A DNA stretch of 28,133 nucleotides from Oscillospiraceae bacterium. Its GTDB lineage: Bacteria > Bacillota_A > Clostridia > Oscillospirales > WRJC01. The notes beneath the pieces were generated by a model. The model searched no databases, was not told where the DNA came from, and saw only the letters and a program-made list of their open reading frames with translations. The DNA lies in assembly GCA_009782405.1 (NCBI GenBank), contig WRJC01000037.1:1-28133 (forward strand). Reading direction: 5' to 3'. Shown piece after piece: positions 15,510 through 23,655 of the stretch. The stretch's first letter is position 1. Every line of letters starts with the position of its first letter. The translations under genes and the position numbers were made by a program.

Positions 15510-16025
15510 GTGCAGCAATTATGTCCGAAATGCAATGCGGAAGTCGCGGAGGGCAAAAAATTTTGCCACAATTGCGGGACGAGGGTCGCGCCGCTGGAGC
15601 AGCAATTTGAGATACCTCCCGCGGCGCCGCCGCCAAAGCCGCAGATTTCCGAACCTCCCATTCAAGCTCAAAATCCCATCCAAAACCAGCCCCCCCCTTA
15701 TGCGTATGCGCAGCCCGCGCCAATGCAAAACACGGCGGCTTTCGAAAAATCGGCAAAACAATCCGGCCCATATGCCCCGATGGGCATGCTCGCCTATTTA
15801 GGCTGGCTGGTTTTGATGTGCGTCCCGGTCATAGGCTGGGTTTTGACCGCTGTGTTTTCGTTTGTCGGAACCAACCAAAACCGCAAAAATTTGGCGAGGG
15901 CCATGCTTGTGCTTACAGGCGTGGGAATAGCGATCGCCGCCACGCTCACCATACTTTACTGGGAATTCATAAGAGATCTGAAGTGGCTCATAGAACAAAA
16001 TTTTGAAATAACATTCGGGTTTTAA
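15510..16025 (+). CDS. Zinc-ribbon membrane protein
   Basis: 171 residues from GTG 15510, with AAAGGAT 9 bases upstream. An N-terminal zinc ribbon, CPKCNAEV...FCHNCGTRV (Cys5, Cys8, Cys19, Cys22), is followed by a long Pro/Gln-rich linker (about 30-75) and two hydrophobic helices (about 90-115 and 127-150). This is the common clostridial plan of a cytoplasmic zinc ribbon tethered to the membrane. The function is unknown. It is followed 28 bases later by another zinc-ribbon gene and then radA, all on the same strand, so they may form one operon. Confidence 0.82.
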   Translation: MQQLCPKCNAEVAEGKKFCHNCGTRVAPLEQQFEIPPAAPPPKPQISEPPIQAQNPIQNQPPPYAYAQPAPMQNTAAFEKSAKQSGPYAPMGMLAYLGWLVLMCVPVIGWVLTAVFSFVGTNQNRKNLARAMLVLTGVGIAIAATLTILYWEFIRDLKWLIEQNFEITFGF

Positions 16026-16053
16026 TCAAAAAAATTGATTGGAGGAATAAACA

Positions 16054-16461
16054 ATGACGCTTGAAGAACTGAAAATAAGCATCGACCGGGCAATGCAAAG
16101 CATAGCTGAACAGTGCGAATCGCTCCAAAGCGTATACGCCGAGCTCGGCAGGGAACTGTACCCCGCGCTCGCAGATGGGGAATATCCGCAGCTCGCAGAA
16201 AAAATAAAAACGGCCGAGGCAAATCTTAATGCGCTGAAAAACGAACAGTCGGCGATGGAAAACGAATACAGGCGATTGGTCGAATCGGTCACGTGCTTTT
16301 ATTGCAGGCACATAAACGCCGACGACGCGGTTTTTTGCGAAGAATGCGGAAAGAGGCTCGGCGAAAAGCCTCGCGAATATTGCGAAACATGCGGAACGAT
16401 CAACAATCCGGGGCAAAAATTCTGCGGCGAATGCGGGGCGAAACTCAAGGATTTGATATAG
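16054..16461 (+). CDS. Coiled-coil protein with two C-terminal zinc ribbons
   Basis: 135 residues. ATG 16054 lies behind a strong GGAGG at 16041-16045. The first 85 residues are helical and likely form a coiled coil; the rest is a double zinc ribbon: CFYCRHINADDAVFCEECGK and CETCGTINNPGQKFCGECGA, eight cysteines in four CxxC pairs. It has no membrane segment. The stop is one base before the radA start, so it is probably translationally linked to radA. The double zinc ribbon suggests protein or nucleic-acid contact; no precise role can be given. Confidence 0.83.
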   Translation: MTLEELKISIDRAMQSIAEQCESLQSVYAELGRELYPALADGEYPQLAEKIKTAEANLNALKNEQSAMENEYRRLVESVTCFYCRHINADDAVFCEECGKRLGEKPREYCETCGTINNPGQKFCGECGAKLKDLI

Positions 16462-16462
16462 T

Positions 16463-17869
16463 ATGGCGAAAAAAAATCAAACGGTCTTCAGCTGTACCAA
16501 TTGCGGCGAACAGACCGCGAAATGGTACGGGCGGTGCCCTTCTTGCAACCAGTGGAACACCATGCAGGAAGAGGACTATTCGCCTCCCGCCGTCCCTGAA
16601 AAGGAAAAAGACAAAAAGCAAAACGCCGTCGAGAGGTATCAAAGCAAAACCGCCGAAAAAGCCCCCGTCCTGAAACTGAGCGAAATAAACATAAGCGATG
16701 AAATAAGGTTCAAGACGGGGCTGAAAGAATTCGACAGGGTGCTTGGCGGGGGGATAGTGAAAGGTTCGGTCACGCTGCTTTCGGGCGAGCCCGGGATCGG
16801 CAAATCCACCCTGCTGTTACAGATATGCGACAAATTTTCCGCCGGTTTTCGGATCATGTACGTTTCAGGCGAGGAATCGCAAAACCAGATAAAACTGAGA
16901 GCCGAGCGCCTGGGCACAAACTCCGAAAACCTGTATGTGTACACGGAGACAAACATAGAAAAAATACATGGCGCTCTAAACGAAACGCAGCCGGATCTGC
17001 TCATCATCGATTCCATACAGACGATGTACGACAACAGTTCGGCCAGTTCCCCGGGAAGCGTGGTGCAGGTCCGCGAATGCGCCCTTTCATTTATGCAGAA
17101 GGCCAAAACCGAAGAAATGTCGGTGATCATTGTGGGCCACGTGAACAAGGAGGGCGGCATAGCGGGACCCAAAGTGCTTGAGCACATGGTCGATGCGGTG
17201 CTGTACTTCGAAGGCGAACGCCAGCAATCCTACCGCATAATACGCGCCATAAAAAACCGCTACGGCTCCACAAACGAAATAGGCGTGTTCACAATGACGC
17301 AGGACGGGCTTTCGGAAGTGGAAAACCCTTCGGAAATGCTGCTCTCGGGCAGGCTGATAGACGTCCCCGGGAACTGCGCGGTGAGCGTGATCGAGGGCAC
17401 GAGGCCGCTGATCGCGGAAATACAGGCGCTCGTGACGAACACGGCTTTTCCCTCCCCGAGGAGGATGGCAAACGGCGTGGACTACAACAGGCTTTGCATG
17501 CTCATCGCAGTGCTCGAAAAAAGGCTGAGGCTGAAGCTGTCTATGCAGGACGCCTATGTGAACGTGGTGGGGGGGCTGAAAATAGAGGAACCTTCGTGCG
17601 ATTTGGCGGTGGCTCTGTCAATCATATCGAGCTACAAGGAAATACCGGTGCATAACGACATAGTGGCGATGGGAGAAGTCGGGCTTTCGGGGGAATTGCG
17701 GCAGATTTCCAACATTGACGTGAGGGTTTCCGAGGCGGCGAGGCTGGGGTTCAAAAAAATCGTTTTGCCTCACAAAAACGTCATAAACGCAAAAAGCACA
17801 AAGGATTCGGCCGCAGTCGAGATAATTTACGTCAAGAGCATTTTTGACGCATTGGATTTGATTGTTTAG
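16463..17869 (+). CDS. radA: DNA repair protein RadA (Sms)
   Basis: 468 residues, the normal RadA length. It has an N-terminal C4 zinc finger (CTNC, Cys11/14 and CPSC, Cys25/28), a RecA-like ATPase with Walker A GEPGIGKST (108-116), Walker B LLIIDSIQT (about 179-187) and the RadA-specific KNRYGS motif (264-269), then a Lon-protease-like C-terminal domain. RadA is a branch-migration helicase acting in homologous recombination and processing of recombination intermediates. The ATG at 16463 comes just after the stop of the zinc-ribbon gene, with AAGGA about 10 bases upstream inside it. Confidence 0.97.
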   Translation: MAKKNQTVFSCTNCGEQTAKWYGRCPSCNQWNTMQEEDYSPPAVPEKEKDKKQNAVERYQSKTAEKAPVLKLSEINISDEIRFKTGLKEFDRVLGGGIVKGSVTLLSGEPGIGKSTLLLQICDKFSAGFRIMYVSGEESQNQIKLRAERLGTNSENLYVYTETNIEKIHGALNETQPDLLIIDSIQTMYDNSSASSPGSVVQVRECALSFMQKAKTEEMSVIIVGHVNKEGGIAGPKVLEHMVDAVLYFEGERQQSYRIIRAIKNRYGSTNEIGVFTMTQDGLSEVENPSEMLLSGRLIDVPGNCAVSVIEGTRPLIAEIQALVTNTAFPSPRRMANGVDYNRLCMLIAVLEKRLRLKLSMQDAYVNVVGGLKIEEPSCDLAVALSIISSYKEIPVHNDIVAMGEVGLSGELRQISNIDVRVSEAARLGFKKIVLPHKNVINAKSTKDSAAVEIIYVKSIFDALDLIV

Positions 17870-17883
17870 TTTTTCGGGGTAAA

Positions 17884-18903
17884 ATGGCGATTTTTAAAAA
17901 ATTATTTATTATTTTCCTGCTTTTTGGAATAATATCGGCGTCGGCGTGTTCGAACGGCGGGGAAAACAAAACGGGCGAAATTGAAAAAACTGGCCAGACA
18001 TACGAAAAAAACCAAAATGAAAACTCCGCCGCAAGCGGGCTTCCGTTTTTGCGACCCGAAAAATTGCAGGATTTGGGCGAAATATATGACGCAAAAAACG
18101 GTTTGGCCTTCGACATATATTACCCGACGAGCATAAAATACGAAAAAAGCCCGCTTTTGGTCGCTTTTCACGGAGGCGGCTGGGTTATGGGGGACAGATC
18201 TCAGATCATGGATATTTTCGCCCCGATAATCGGGGATTTGCGTGAAAGCGGATATACGGTAGCCACGGTGCAGTACAGGTATGCGCAGCAGGAAATTTTC
18301 CCGGCGCAGATCCGGGATTGCGCGAATGCGATACAATATATGGCGGACAATGCGGATAAATACGGCATAGACGCGAATTCGATCGGCCTCATGGGATATT
18401 CCGCAGGGGCGCAGCTCGCGATGCTGGCCGCTTATGCCCCAAAGGGCGCGGACTTTGCCTCTGAGCTCTATGACCGCGAATATTCTTTCGATATAAAATA
18501 CTGCCTTTCTTTTGCGGCGCCCACAAAAATGTATGGCGCCGAATTGGAAGATTATCCTATTGCCACAAGGTATCTTTTGGAATGGCTGTTCGGCGGGGAA
18601 TACATCGGAAAAGAAGCGGAATACATGGCGGGCAGCCCGTATTTCCATATAAGCGCCAACACAAAAAAGGTGCCGCTGTTTTTGGCGCAGGACGAAAGCG
18701 ACAACGTTGTGCCATTTTCGCAGTTGCAAGCCATGTACGAAAAAGCGGCTGAAATGCAAATCCCGTGCGAAATGCTCGTTTTAAGCGGCGTCTACCACCA
18801 GATCGACTTCAACTACGGCTATATGCGTTCGCCTTCAACCGAAGAAGCGGCGAAAACGGTATTGGATTTTATCCGCAAATATTCCGGGAAGGGAAAAAAA
18901 TGA
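17884..18903 (+). CDS. Secreted lipoprotein, alpha/beta-hydrolase (esterase-like)
   Basis: 339 residues. A lipoprotein signal peptide ends in ASAC (lipidated Cys22) and is followed by a polar linker. The hydrolase domain shows HGGGW (96-100, oxyanion hole of the hormone-sensitive-lipase/carboxylesterase type), nucleophile elbow GYSAG (Ser173), and likely acid Asp273 (DESDNVVP) and His305 (VYHQID). It is expected to be anchored on the outer face of the cytoplasmic membrane and to cleave esters, such as acetyl or feruloyl groups on polysaccharides. The ATG follows GGGGT. It starts 15 bases after radA and may be read through from it. Confidence 0.87.
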   Translation: MAIFKKLFIIFLLFGIISASACSNGGENKTGEIEKTGQTYEKNQNENSAASGLPFLRPEKLQDLGEIYDAKNGLAFDIYYPTSIKYEKSPLLVAFHGGGWVMGDRSQIMDIFAPIIGDLRESGYTVATVQYRYAQQEIFPAQIRDCANAIQYMADNADKYGIDANSIGLMGYSAGAQLAMLAAYAPKGADFASELYDREYSFDIKYCLSFAAPTKMYGAELEDYPIATRYLLEWLFGGEYIGKEAEYMAGSPYFHISANTKKVPLFLAQDESDNVVPFSQLQAMYEKAAEMQIPCEMLVLSGVYHQIDFNYGYMRSPSTEEAAKTVLDFIRKYSGKGKK

Positions 18904-18923
18904 ACCATTATAAAAAAAAATTG

Positions 18924-18952
18924 TTGCAAAATTTTAAATAAAGTGGTATAAT
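18924..18952 (+). promoter_or_regulatory. Promoter for the surface-protein gene
   Basis: TTGCAA (18924-18929), a 17-base spacer, and TATAAT (18947-18952, preceded by GTGG) lie 45 bases before ATG 18997. This is the same box pair and spacing as in front of tnpB. Confidence 0.75.
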
Positions 18953-18996
18953 TGAATCCGGCAAATAAACAAAAAATTTTAAAGGAGAATAAAACC

Positions 18997-19944
18997 ATGA
19001 AAAAAATATTGGTTGTACCCCTCGCCCTGTGTTTGTGCCTTCTTTTCTGCGTCAACGCTTTGGCCGCTTCCACGTTTGTGATCACCGACAAAAAAACGCT
19101 TCAAAATTTTGAAAACGGAGACCCGACCGAAGAAAACTTCGGCGGCAACACCGGCTGGGGAGGGCACTGGATAGAAACGGAGCTTTCCTCCACGGCGGGG
19201 CTTGAAGGCAATACGGCGCTGAAAATGGATTTCGGCGAATCGGACGAAGGGACGATCGGCGGAGTCCACGCGGACAATATCGGCACCAGCGAAGAACTAA
19301 ACGACTGGACTCCGGGAATGGCGCTCCTATACCGGATAAAAAATCCTTCATCGTCTTCTTTGAACATATCGTCCACAATCGACGTGCTCGATGAAAACGG
19401 AGCGGGCAGGGCCCGTATGTGGCCGGAAAACGCCCAGACGCTGCTCGATCTGTCATATAACCCGCTGGAAACCGTTGCCGCTGACGCGCTTTCGAGGGAC
19501 GGCGTGACTTGGGCGGGCAGGATGGTGTATGTCACCATACCTGCGGGATTCGACGGATATATCCTTTGCGATCTGTCGAAATACGTGGACGACGTGGAAC
19601 AGCAGTTCGAATCGATCGAGCCCGATTCGAGAGTCGGCCAGGGCTGGAGGGCGGAAGTCAAGCACCTTGTGCTTCTGACGCAGGATTGCATGGGCAAGTC
19701 TTTGATAGTAGATGATTTCAGGCTTGTGGACTACGAACTGGTTGAAATCGCCGAAGCCGCCCCGGAACCCGAACCCGAACCCGAGCCTGCCCCAGCAACC
19801 GAAACTCCTCCCGCAGCCGCCGAACCCGCCGCGCCTTCGCCTTCTACCGGCGATTTTGGCATGATCGCCTTTATCGGCATGATGATTGCGGCGGCAACAT
19901 GTGTATTTTGCAAAAAAGCCAAGAATACGGCTTTGCCCTTTTAG
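18997..19944 (+). CDS. Exported surface protein with C-terminal anchor
   Basis: 315 residues from ATG 18997, chosen because AAAGGAG lies 10 bases upstream; an earlier ATG at 18952 overlaps the promoter. It has a signal peptide (MKKILVVPLALCLCLLFCVNALAA), then a beta-rich domain of about 220 residues with an aromatic, glycine-rich start (NFGGNTGWGGHW) that resembles carbohydrate-binding jelly rolls, though I cannot name a family. A linker of repeated Glu-Pro pairs and Ala/Pro follows, then PSTGD, a hydrophobic helix and a basic end (CKKAKN). The end is like a sortase signal, but the usual Leu of LPxTG is Ser, so membrane anchoring without sortase is equally possible. It is followed by a terminator. 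Confidence 0.82.
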   Translation: MKKILVVPLALCLCLLFCVNALAASTFVITDKKTLQNFENGDPTEENFGGNTGWGGHWIETELSSTAGLEGNTALKMDFGESDEGTIGGVHADNIGTSEELNDWTPGMALLYRIKNPSSSSLNISSTIDVLDENGAGRARMWPENAQTLLDLSYNPLETVAADALSRDGVTWAGRMVYVTIPAGFDGYILCDLSKYVDDVEQQFESIEPDSRVGQGWRAEVKHLVLLTQDCMGKSLIVDDFRLVDYELVEIAEAAPEPEPEPEPAPATETPPAAAEPAAPSPSTGDFGMIAFIGMMIAAATCVFCKKAKNTALPF

Positions 19945-19983
19945 CGCGAGGCCGAAAACATAATCGCAAAAAACGTAAGGTCG

Positions 19984-20016
19984 AAAGAGCGGGCCTCGTG
20001 TCCGCCCTTTCTTTTT
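19984..20016 (+). terminator. Intrinsic terminator before efp
   Basis: AAAG-A-GCGG (19984-19992) pairs with CCGC-C-CTTT (20002-20010), with one A/C mismatch and a 9-base loop, followed by CTTTTTC. The loop side can instead pair with GCGAGGCC at 19946-19953. Confidence 0.65.
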
Positions 20017-20063
20017 CAAGGAAAATACAAATCTGATAATGAATTTACGGAGGAAAAGCATCA

Positions 20064-20630
20064 ATGGTAATAGCTGGAGATTTCAGGAACGGGGTAACAT
20101 TTGACATGGATGGTTCCGTTTACCAAATAATCGAATTTCAACATGTCAAGCCCGGAAAAGGTTCGGCTTTCGTCAGGACCAAAATCAGGAACGTGATCAC
20201 GGGTTCAGTCACAGAAAGGACGTTCAACCCTTCCGAAAAATTCCCCGAAGCGTTCGTGGAAAGAAAAGATATGCAATTTTTGTACAATGACGGGGAACTT
20301 TACTATTTCATGGATATGGAATCATACGAGCAGGTGCCCTTGGACAAAGACAAGATTTCGGAAAATTTCCAGTTTGTCAGGGAAAACGAAGTAGTCAGGG
20401 TCATATCGTACAAAGGGAACGTTTTCGGGGTGGAACCCCCGACATTCGTCGAGCTTTTGGTGACCCATTCCGAACCTGCGGTAAAAGGCGACACAGTGAA
20501 CAATACGATGAAGCCCGCGACTTTGGAAACCGGGGTGACGATAAAAGTCCCGATGTTCATAAACGAAGGCGATGTTTTGAAAATAGACACCAGGACGGGT
20601 GAATATCTTGAGCGGGTAAAACAACAATGA
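20064..20630 (+). CDS. efp: Translation elongation factor P
   Basis: 188 residues with the full EF-P layout: N-terminal KOW-like domain ([10 protein letters not shown]), the loop [12 protein letters not shown], the two OB domains and the family ending ([17 protein letters not shown]). Lys32 in PGKG is the residue that is modified in many bacteria (5-aminopentanolyl in Bacillus). EF-P binds stalled ribosomes and rescues polyproline stretches; the neighbouring surface protein and zinc-ribbon protein have Pro-rich linkers. The ATG has a GGAGG site 10 bases upstream. Its stop overlaps the next start (ATGA). Confidence 0.98.
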   Translation: MVIAGDFRNGVTFDMDGSVYQIIEFQHVKPGKGSAFVRTKIRNVITGSVTERTFNPSEKFPEAFVERKDMQFLYNDGELYYFMDMESYEQVPLDKDKISENFQFVRENEVVRVISYKGNVFGVEPPTFVELLVTHSEPAVKGDTVNNTMKPATLETGVTIKVPMFINEGDVLKIDTRTGEYLERVKQQ

Positions 20631-21061
20631 ACATAAGCGAAAAAATCGCGTACCTGAAAGGCCTCGCGGAAGGCCTCGGCATCGGGGCGGATCCGAAAAA
20701 CGGCAGAATAATTTGCGGAATCCTCGATGTATTGGAGGAAATGGCCTGTTTGGACCGGGGCGCAAAAGGGGCGAAAAGCAAAAAAAAAGAACCTCAAATA
20801 TGGGACGGCGAAGAAAATGAAGCGGACAGCGAATATATAGACGGGGTATTCGAGCTGACTTGCCCCCATTGCAAAAAGCAAATTTTTATCCAGACAGAAG
20901 ATATACTCGAAAGCGAAACCATGTCCATCGAATGCCCCGAATGCGGCGAAGCAATCGATATAATAGACGAAGCGGAAGAAATGAAAAGGATTTCCTGCGA
21001 AAATTGCCCGGGCTGCATCGGCCACTCAAAAGATGGCGACGAAGAAGATCTCGCCTTTTGA
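20627..21061 (+). CDS. CD1247-type zinc-ribbon protein
   Basis: 144 residues. The N-terminal [19 protein letters not shown] with a helical bundle to about residue 45 matches the CD1247 N-terminal domain known from clostridia. An acidic/basic linker follows, then a zinc-binding module: CPHC (about 84-87), CPEC (about 104-107) and a further Cys cluster CENCPGC near residue 126. It is translationally coupled to efp by ATGA. The function is unknown; the coupling suggests a role near translation or in stress. Its stop shares the palindrome TGATCA with that of the convergent gene. Confidence 0.82.
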   Translation: MNISEKIAYLKGLAEGLGIGADPKNGRIICGILDVLEEMACLDRGAKGAKSKKKEPQIWDGEENEADSEYIDGVFELTCPHCKKQIFIQTEDILESETMSIECPECGEAIDIIDEAEEMKRISCENCPGCIGHSKDGDEEDLAF

Positions 21062-21847
21062 TCATATCCTGCCCAGCACATAAACGAGTTCGTTGGAAAA
21101 AAGATTTTTGCCCAGTAGCGCAAATTTTTCGCGGTCGAGGCTTTTTTCGAAAAAATCGGCGTAATTTCCCGCCATGTTTATATTTTTCCCCCCAAGCGTC
21201 CTGGTGGGAAAGGAAACGGCCGCATATCGAAAGCCAAGGTTTTCCATGATTTCAAAGCCCCTGCCTTTTTTGCGGTTTTCGAGCGTGGGGACGATCTTGA
21301 ACAAGAAAGCCATGTCCGCCGCCTGCTTTGGGATTTCGGAGATTGCATCCATGCAGCGGGCGCATTCGGGGAGCCCCGCTAAGGCGAAATATTGGTTGAC
21401 CAGCGAAACAAGGCTTGTGCCAATGTCGAAAGCGTGATATGCCTTTATATCGATTTTCGGGCTTGCGGCGGTCATTTGCGGCAAAAAAAACGGGTTGAAG
21501 CCGCACCCCAAATCCAAAATAGAGGCTATTTTTTCGGATGGCACTGATTCGAAAATGAATTTGTAGAATTCGGGGGCAAATCCCGAGCGTTCCCGCGACG
21601 AAACGCTGAGTTTTGCCAGTTGTTCCGAAAGCGCCGAAAATTCGACTCCGCTTTTTATCAGAACTTCGGCCGCTTTTATGTTTTTTTCGCTGTAATATGC
21701 GCCGTATGCCTGATGGAGTTTCGTTTTGACCGCTTTTGCCTTGTCCCTGTCTTTTTTGTATTTTTCGGATTCTTCCGCGCATATGCGCTCCAAAAAAGGC
21801 GGGTATACCGGCAAATCAGTGAGGATTGCAAATTTTGCACGGCTCAT
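21062..21847 (-). CDS. 16S rRNA (guanine1405-N7)-methyltransferase family (Rmt/ArmA-like)
   Basis: 261 residues, close to ArmA/Rmt length. Family landmarks are in order: LHQAYGAYY (44-52), SSRER (83-87), the SAM-binding ILDLGCGFNP (110-119), FLFKIVPTLE (181-190), VSFPTRTLGGK (211-221) and SNELVYVL (251-258). These match my recollection of ArmA and RmtA-H, enzymes that methylate N7 of G1405 in the 30S A-site and give high-level resistance to 4,6-disubstituted 2-deoxystreptamine aminoglycosides. The ATG at 21847 lies inside the upstream gene (32-base overlap) without a strong ribosome binding site, so expression may depend on coupling. Whether it confers resistance or has a housekeeping role here is unknown; no integron, insertion sequence or resistance gene is next to it. 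Confidence 0.85.
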   Translation of the reverse strand: MSRAKFAILTDLPVYPPFLERICAEESEKYKKDRDKAKAVKTKLHQAYGAYYSEKNIKAAEVLIKSGVEFSALSEQLAKLSVSSRERSGFAPEFYKFIFESVPSEKIASILDLGCGFNPFFLPQMTAASPKIDIKAYHAFDIGTSLVSLVNQYFALAGLPECARCMDAISEIPKQAADMAFLFKIVPTLENRKKGRGFEIMENLGFRYAAVSFPTRTLGGKNINMAGNYADFFEKSLDREKFALLGKNLFSNELVYVLGRI

Positions 21848-22286
21848 ATTTCGATTGTTCCGCTTCTTCCTTGGTTAAATATTGTTTTATGCTTTTTACC
21901 ATGTAGCAGCCAGGAAGATGGTATTTTTTGCCGGAATTGGTGACGACAAAAAGAACTTCCGCGTCTTCGGCCGGAAGAATTTCTTCCGGTGGCCCCGCAG
22001 TTTCCGACGGTTTTTCGGTTTTTTCTTCGGCGGCTGCCGTTGTGGCTTCTGCGGTTTTTGGGGTTTCGGTTTTTGGCGTTTCTTCGATGTTTTGGCCAAA
22101 GGAAATCGTGCCGGTTATCGGTTCGGCAACTTCCGCCCGCCCGTAGGCGGCTTCGTTTAAAATGTCGTCGTAGTTGCTTTTGGCGCCGGAATCGTTTTGG
22201 GCGCAGCCGCAGTTTAAAAAAAATATAAATGCCATTGCAGCCAGCAAGCCCAAAACCGCAAGCGGCGTTTTTTTGTCATACAGCAT
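21816..22286 (-). CDS. Membrane-anchored protein with Cys/His (KYHxxGC...PCKxC) domain
   Basis: 156 residues. An N-terminal hydrophobic segment (about 8-28) with LNCGC could be a transmembrane anchor or an atypical lipobox. A long low-complexity Thr/Glu/Pro/Ala-rich stretch follows (about 65-108). The C-terminal module is KKYHLPGCYMVKSIKQYL...EPCKICNP, with His123, Cys127, Cys150 and Cys153. This is the small Ada-like metal-binding module often found at the end of exported clostridial proteins and nucleases. A good promoter and GGGAGGCG ribosome binding site precede the ATG. Its 3' end overlaps the rRNA methyltransferase gene by 32 bases. Confidence 0.8.
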   Translation of the reverse strand: MLYDKKTPLAVLGLLAAMAFIFFLNCGCAQNDSGAKSNYDDILNEAAYGRAEVAEPITGTISFGQNIEETPKTETPKTAEATTAAAEEKTEKPSETAGPPEEILPAEDAEVLFVVTNSGKKYHLPGCYMVKSIKQYLTKEEAEQSKYEPCKICNPH

Positions 22287-22307
22287 ATATCAGCGCCTCC
22301 CATTTTG

Positions 22308-22336
22308 ATTATACGCTGAATTTGCGAAAAAGTCAA
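22308..22336 (-). promoter_or_regulatory. Promoter of the minus-strand pair
   Basis: TTGACT (22336-22331), a 17-base spacer, and TATAAT (22313-22308), then the GGGAGGCG ribosome binding site. It drives the Cys/His-module protein and probably the rRNA methyltransferase. Confidence 0.75.
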
Positions 22337-22354
22337 GAAATTTTTATAATTATG

Positions 22355-22383
22355 TTGACAAAATATATCTGTTGTGATAGAAT
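22355..22383 (+). promoter_or_regulatory. Promoter of the SurA-like gene
   Basis: TTGACA (22355-22360), a 17-base spacer, and TAGAAT (22378-22383), 40 bases before ATG 22423. It is divergent from, and does not overlap, the promoter at 22308-22336. Confidence 0.78.
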
Positions 22384-22422
22384 GGTGAAAGTGTTTTATT
22401 GTTTGTAATAATGGAGGAAAAG

Positions 22423-23646
22423 ATGGATAAACGGGAAGATGATATCTTAGACGAATTGTTGGACGGGGAAATAGGCGAAGACCCGGATGAAATGAAACTG
22501 CCGGAAACTCTGATGGGAGCGGACACAAACGAGCCTGCGGAACCCGAAACCGATGATGCGGAACCGGATATAGAAAGCGAGCTTTCCAAATTTTTGGACG
22601 ACGACGATGAAGACGAAAAACCAAGCGAAGACTCCAAAAAATCGGCCAAAGAGTTGGACAGGGAAGAAATAGAGCGCGAAATCCGGGAAAAAATAGCCAA
22701 AGAAAAAAAAGAAAAATTTAAATCGGCCAAAAAAATTTCCATTGTTTGCGTCGCGGTCGCGGTGGTGATATTGGCGGGGCTGTTCGTTTTTATGCAAATC
22801 AACAAAGCCGGAAACGATTACATCATGAAATTCGACGGCAAAAAGATAAGCGTCGAGGAGTTCAAGTTTTTTATGCTGCTCAACGTGCTCAACCAAACCA
22901 GCTACGAAAAACAAGCGGCATACGATGGACTTTTGAATTTTTTGGTGCTGAACAAAGCGGCGAAGGAAAAGAACGTGGTTTTGAGCGACGAAGAAAGCGA
23001 TTACGTTAAATCAAACGCCGAATATATCAAAACTTACCTGGAGGCCAATAACATAACGATTCCGGATATATCCGACGAGCGCCTTGAGGAAATCATCGCC
23101 GCAAGCGTGAGCGGGGCCATATACTACAAACTGCTCGGCATAGTGGCGCTTGATGCCGGATATGCGGTGGACGAAAACGATTTTGGCGCGAAATTCGACG
23201 CTTACCTGGCAAGCAACAAATTGTTGAAATACATAATAACCCAAACGGAAGAAGACGGCGAGGAAGCCCGCGAGGCATTGGTTTCCGGGCTTGCGGCGGA
23301 CGAGGCGGTGAAGCAATACTCCACATATTACGAAATGTACGGAATCGAAACGTTGAATTTGAGCGATTTGGGATTTGACGAAGAAAACTATAAAAATGTG
23401 ATGGCTCTAAAAGAACTGGAATTTTCGGAAGTTATAGACTTGGGCGGCGTTTTTGCGGTGTTCATCGCGGCCACATACGAAGAAACGAGAAACACCTTCA
23501 GGGAGCAGTACATATACGACCAGCAAAATCAATTGTTTGATTCGGAATACGAATTTTGGAAAAGCGAAGCCAAAGAATCCATGAATGAAAAAGTTTTTGA
23601 AAATTTCGACGTGGATGAATTTTTCGAAACCATGTTCGGCGGATAA
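22423..23646 (+). CDS. SurA/PrsA-like membrane-anchored chaperone-type protein
   Basis: 407 residues from ATG 22423, chosen because GGAGG at 22413-22417 fits it; a TTG at 22399 in frame has no site. A strongly acidic cytoplasmic N-terminus (about 100 residues, ending in a Lys/Glu-rich helix) precedes one membrane helix (about 104-126). The outer part begins IMKFDGKKISVEEFKFFM, the usual opening of SurA/PrsA N-terminal domains, and continues with the helical bundle. I see no clear parvulin peptidyl-prolyl isomerase motif: the middle part (about 260-340) is short and ends ELEFSEVIDLGGVFAVF, a pattern reminiscent of the last part of a parvulin domain. It likely assists folding of exported proteins. 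The long acidic cytoplasmic tail is unusual. Confidence 0.82.
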   Translation: MDKREDDILDELLDGEIGEDPDEMKLPETLMGADTNEPAEPETDDAEPDIESELSKFLDDDDEDEKPSEDSKKSAKELDREEIEREIREKIAKEKKEKFKSAKKISIVCVAVAVVILAGLFVFMQINKAGNDYIMKFDGKKISVEEFKFFMLLNVLNQTSYEKQAAYDGLLNFLVLNKAAKEKNVVLSDEESDYVKSNAEYIKTYLEANNITIPDISDERLEEIIAASVSGAIYYKLLGIVALDAGYAVDENDFGAKFDAYLASNKLLKYIITQTEEDGEEAREALVSGLAADEAVKQYSTYYEMYGIETLNLSDLGFDEENYKNVMALKELEFSEVIDLGGVFAVFIAATYEETRNTFREQYIYDQQNQLFDSEYEFWKSEAKESMNEKVFENFDVDEFFETMFGG

Positions 23647-23655
23647 AAATGCATA

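Noticed and set aside
17902..18759. 285-codon minus-strand frame opposite the esterase lipoprotein
   Set aside because: The plus-strand gene has a signal peptide and a full set of catalytic motifs; the minus frame has none.
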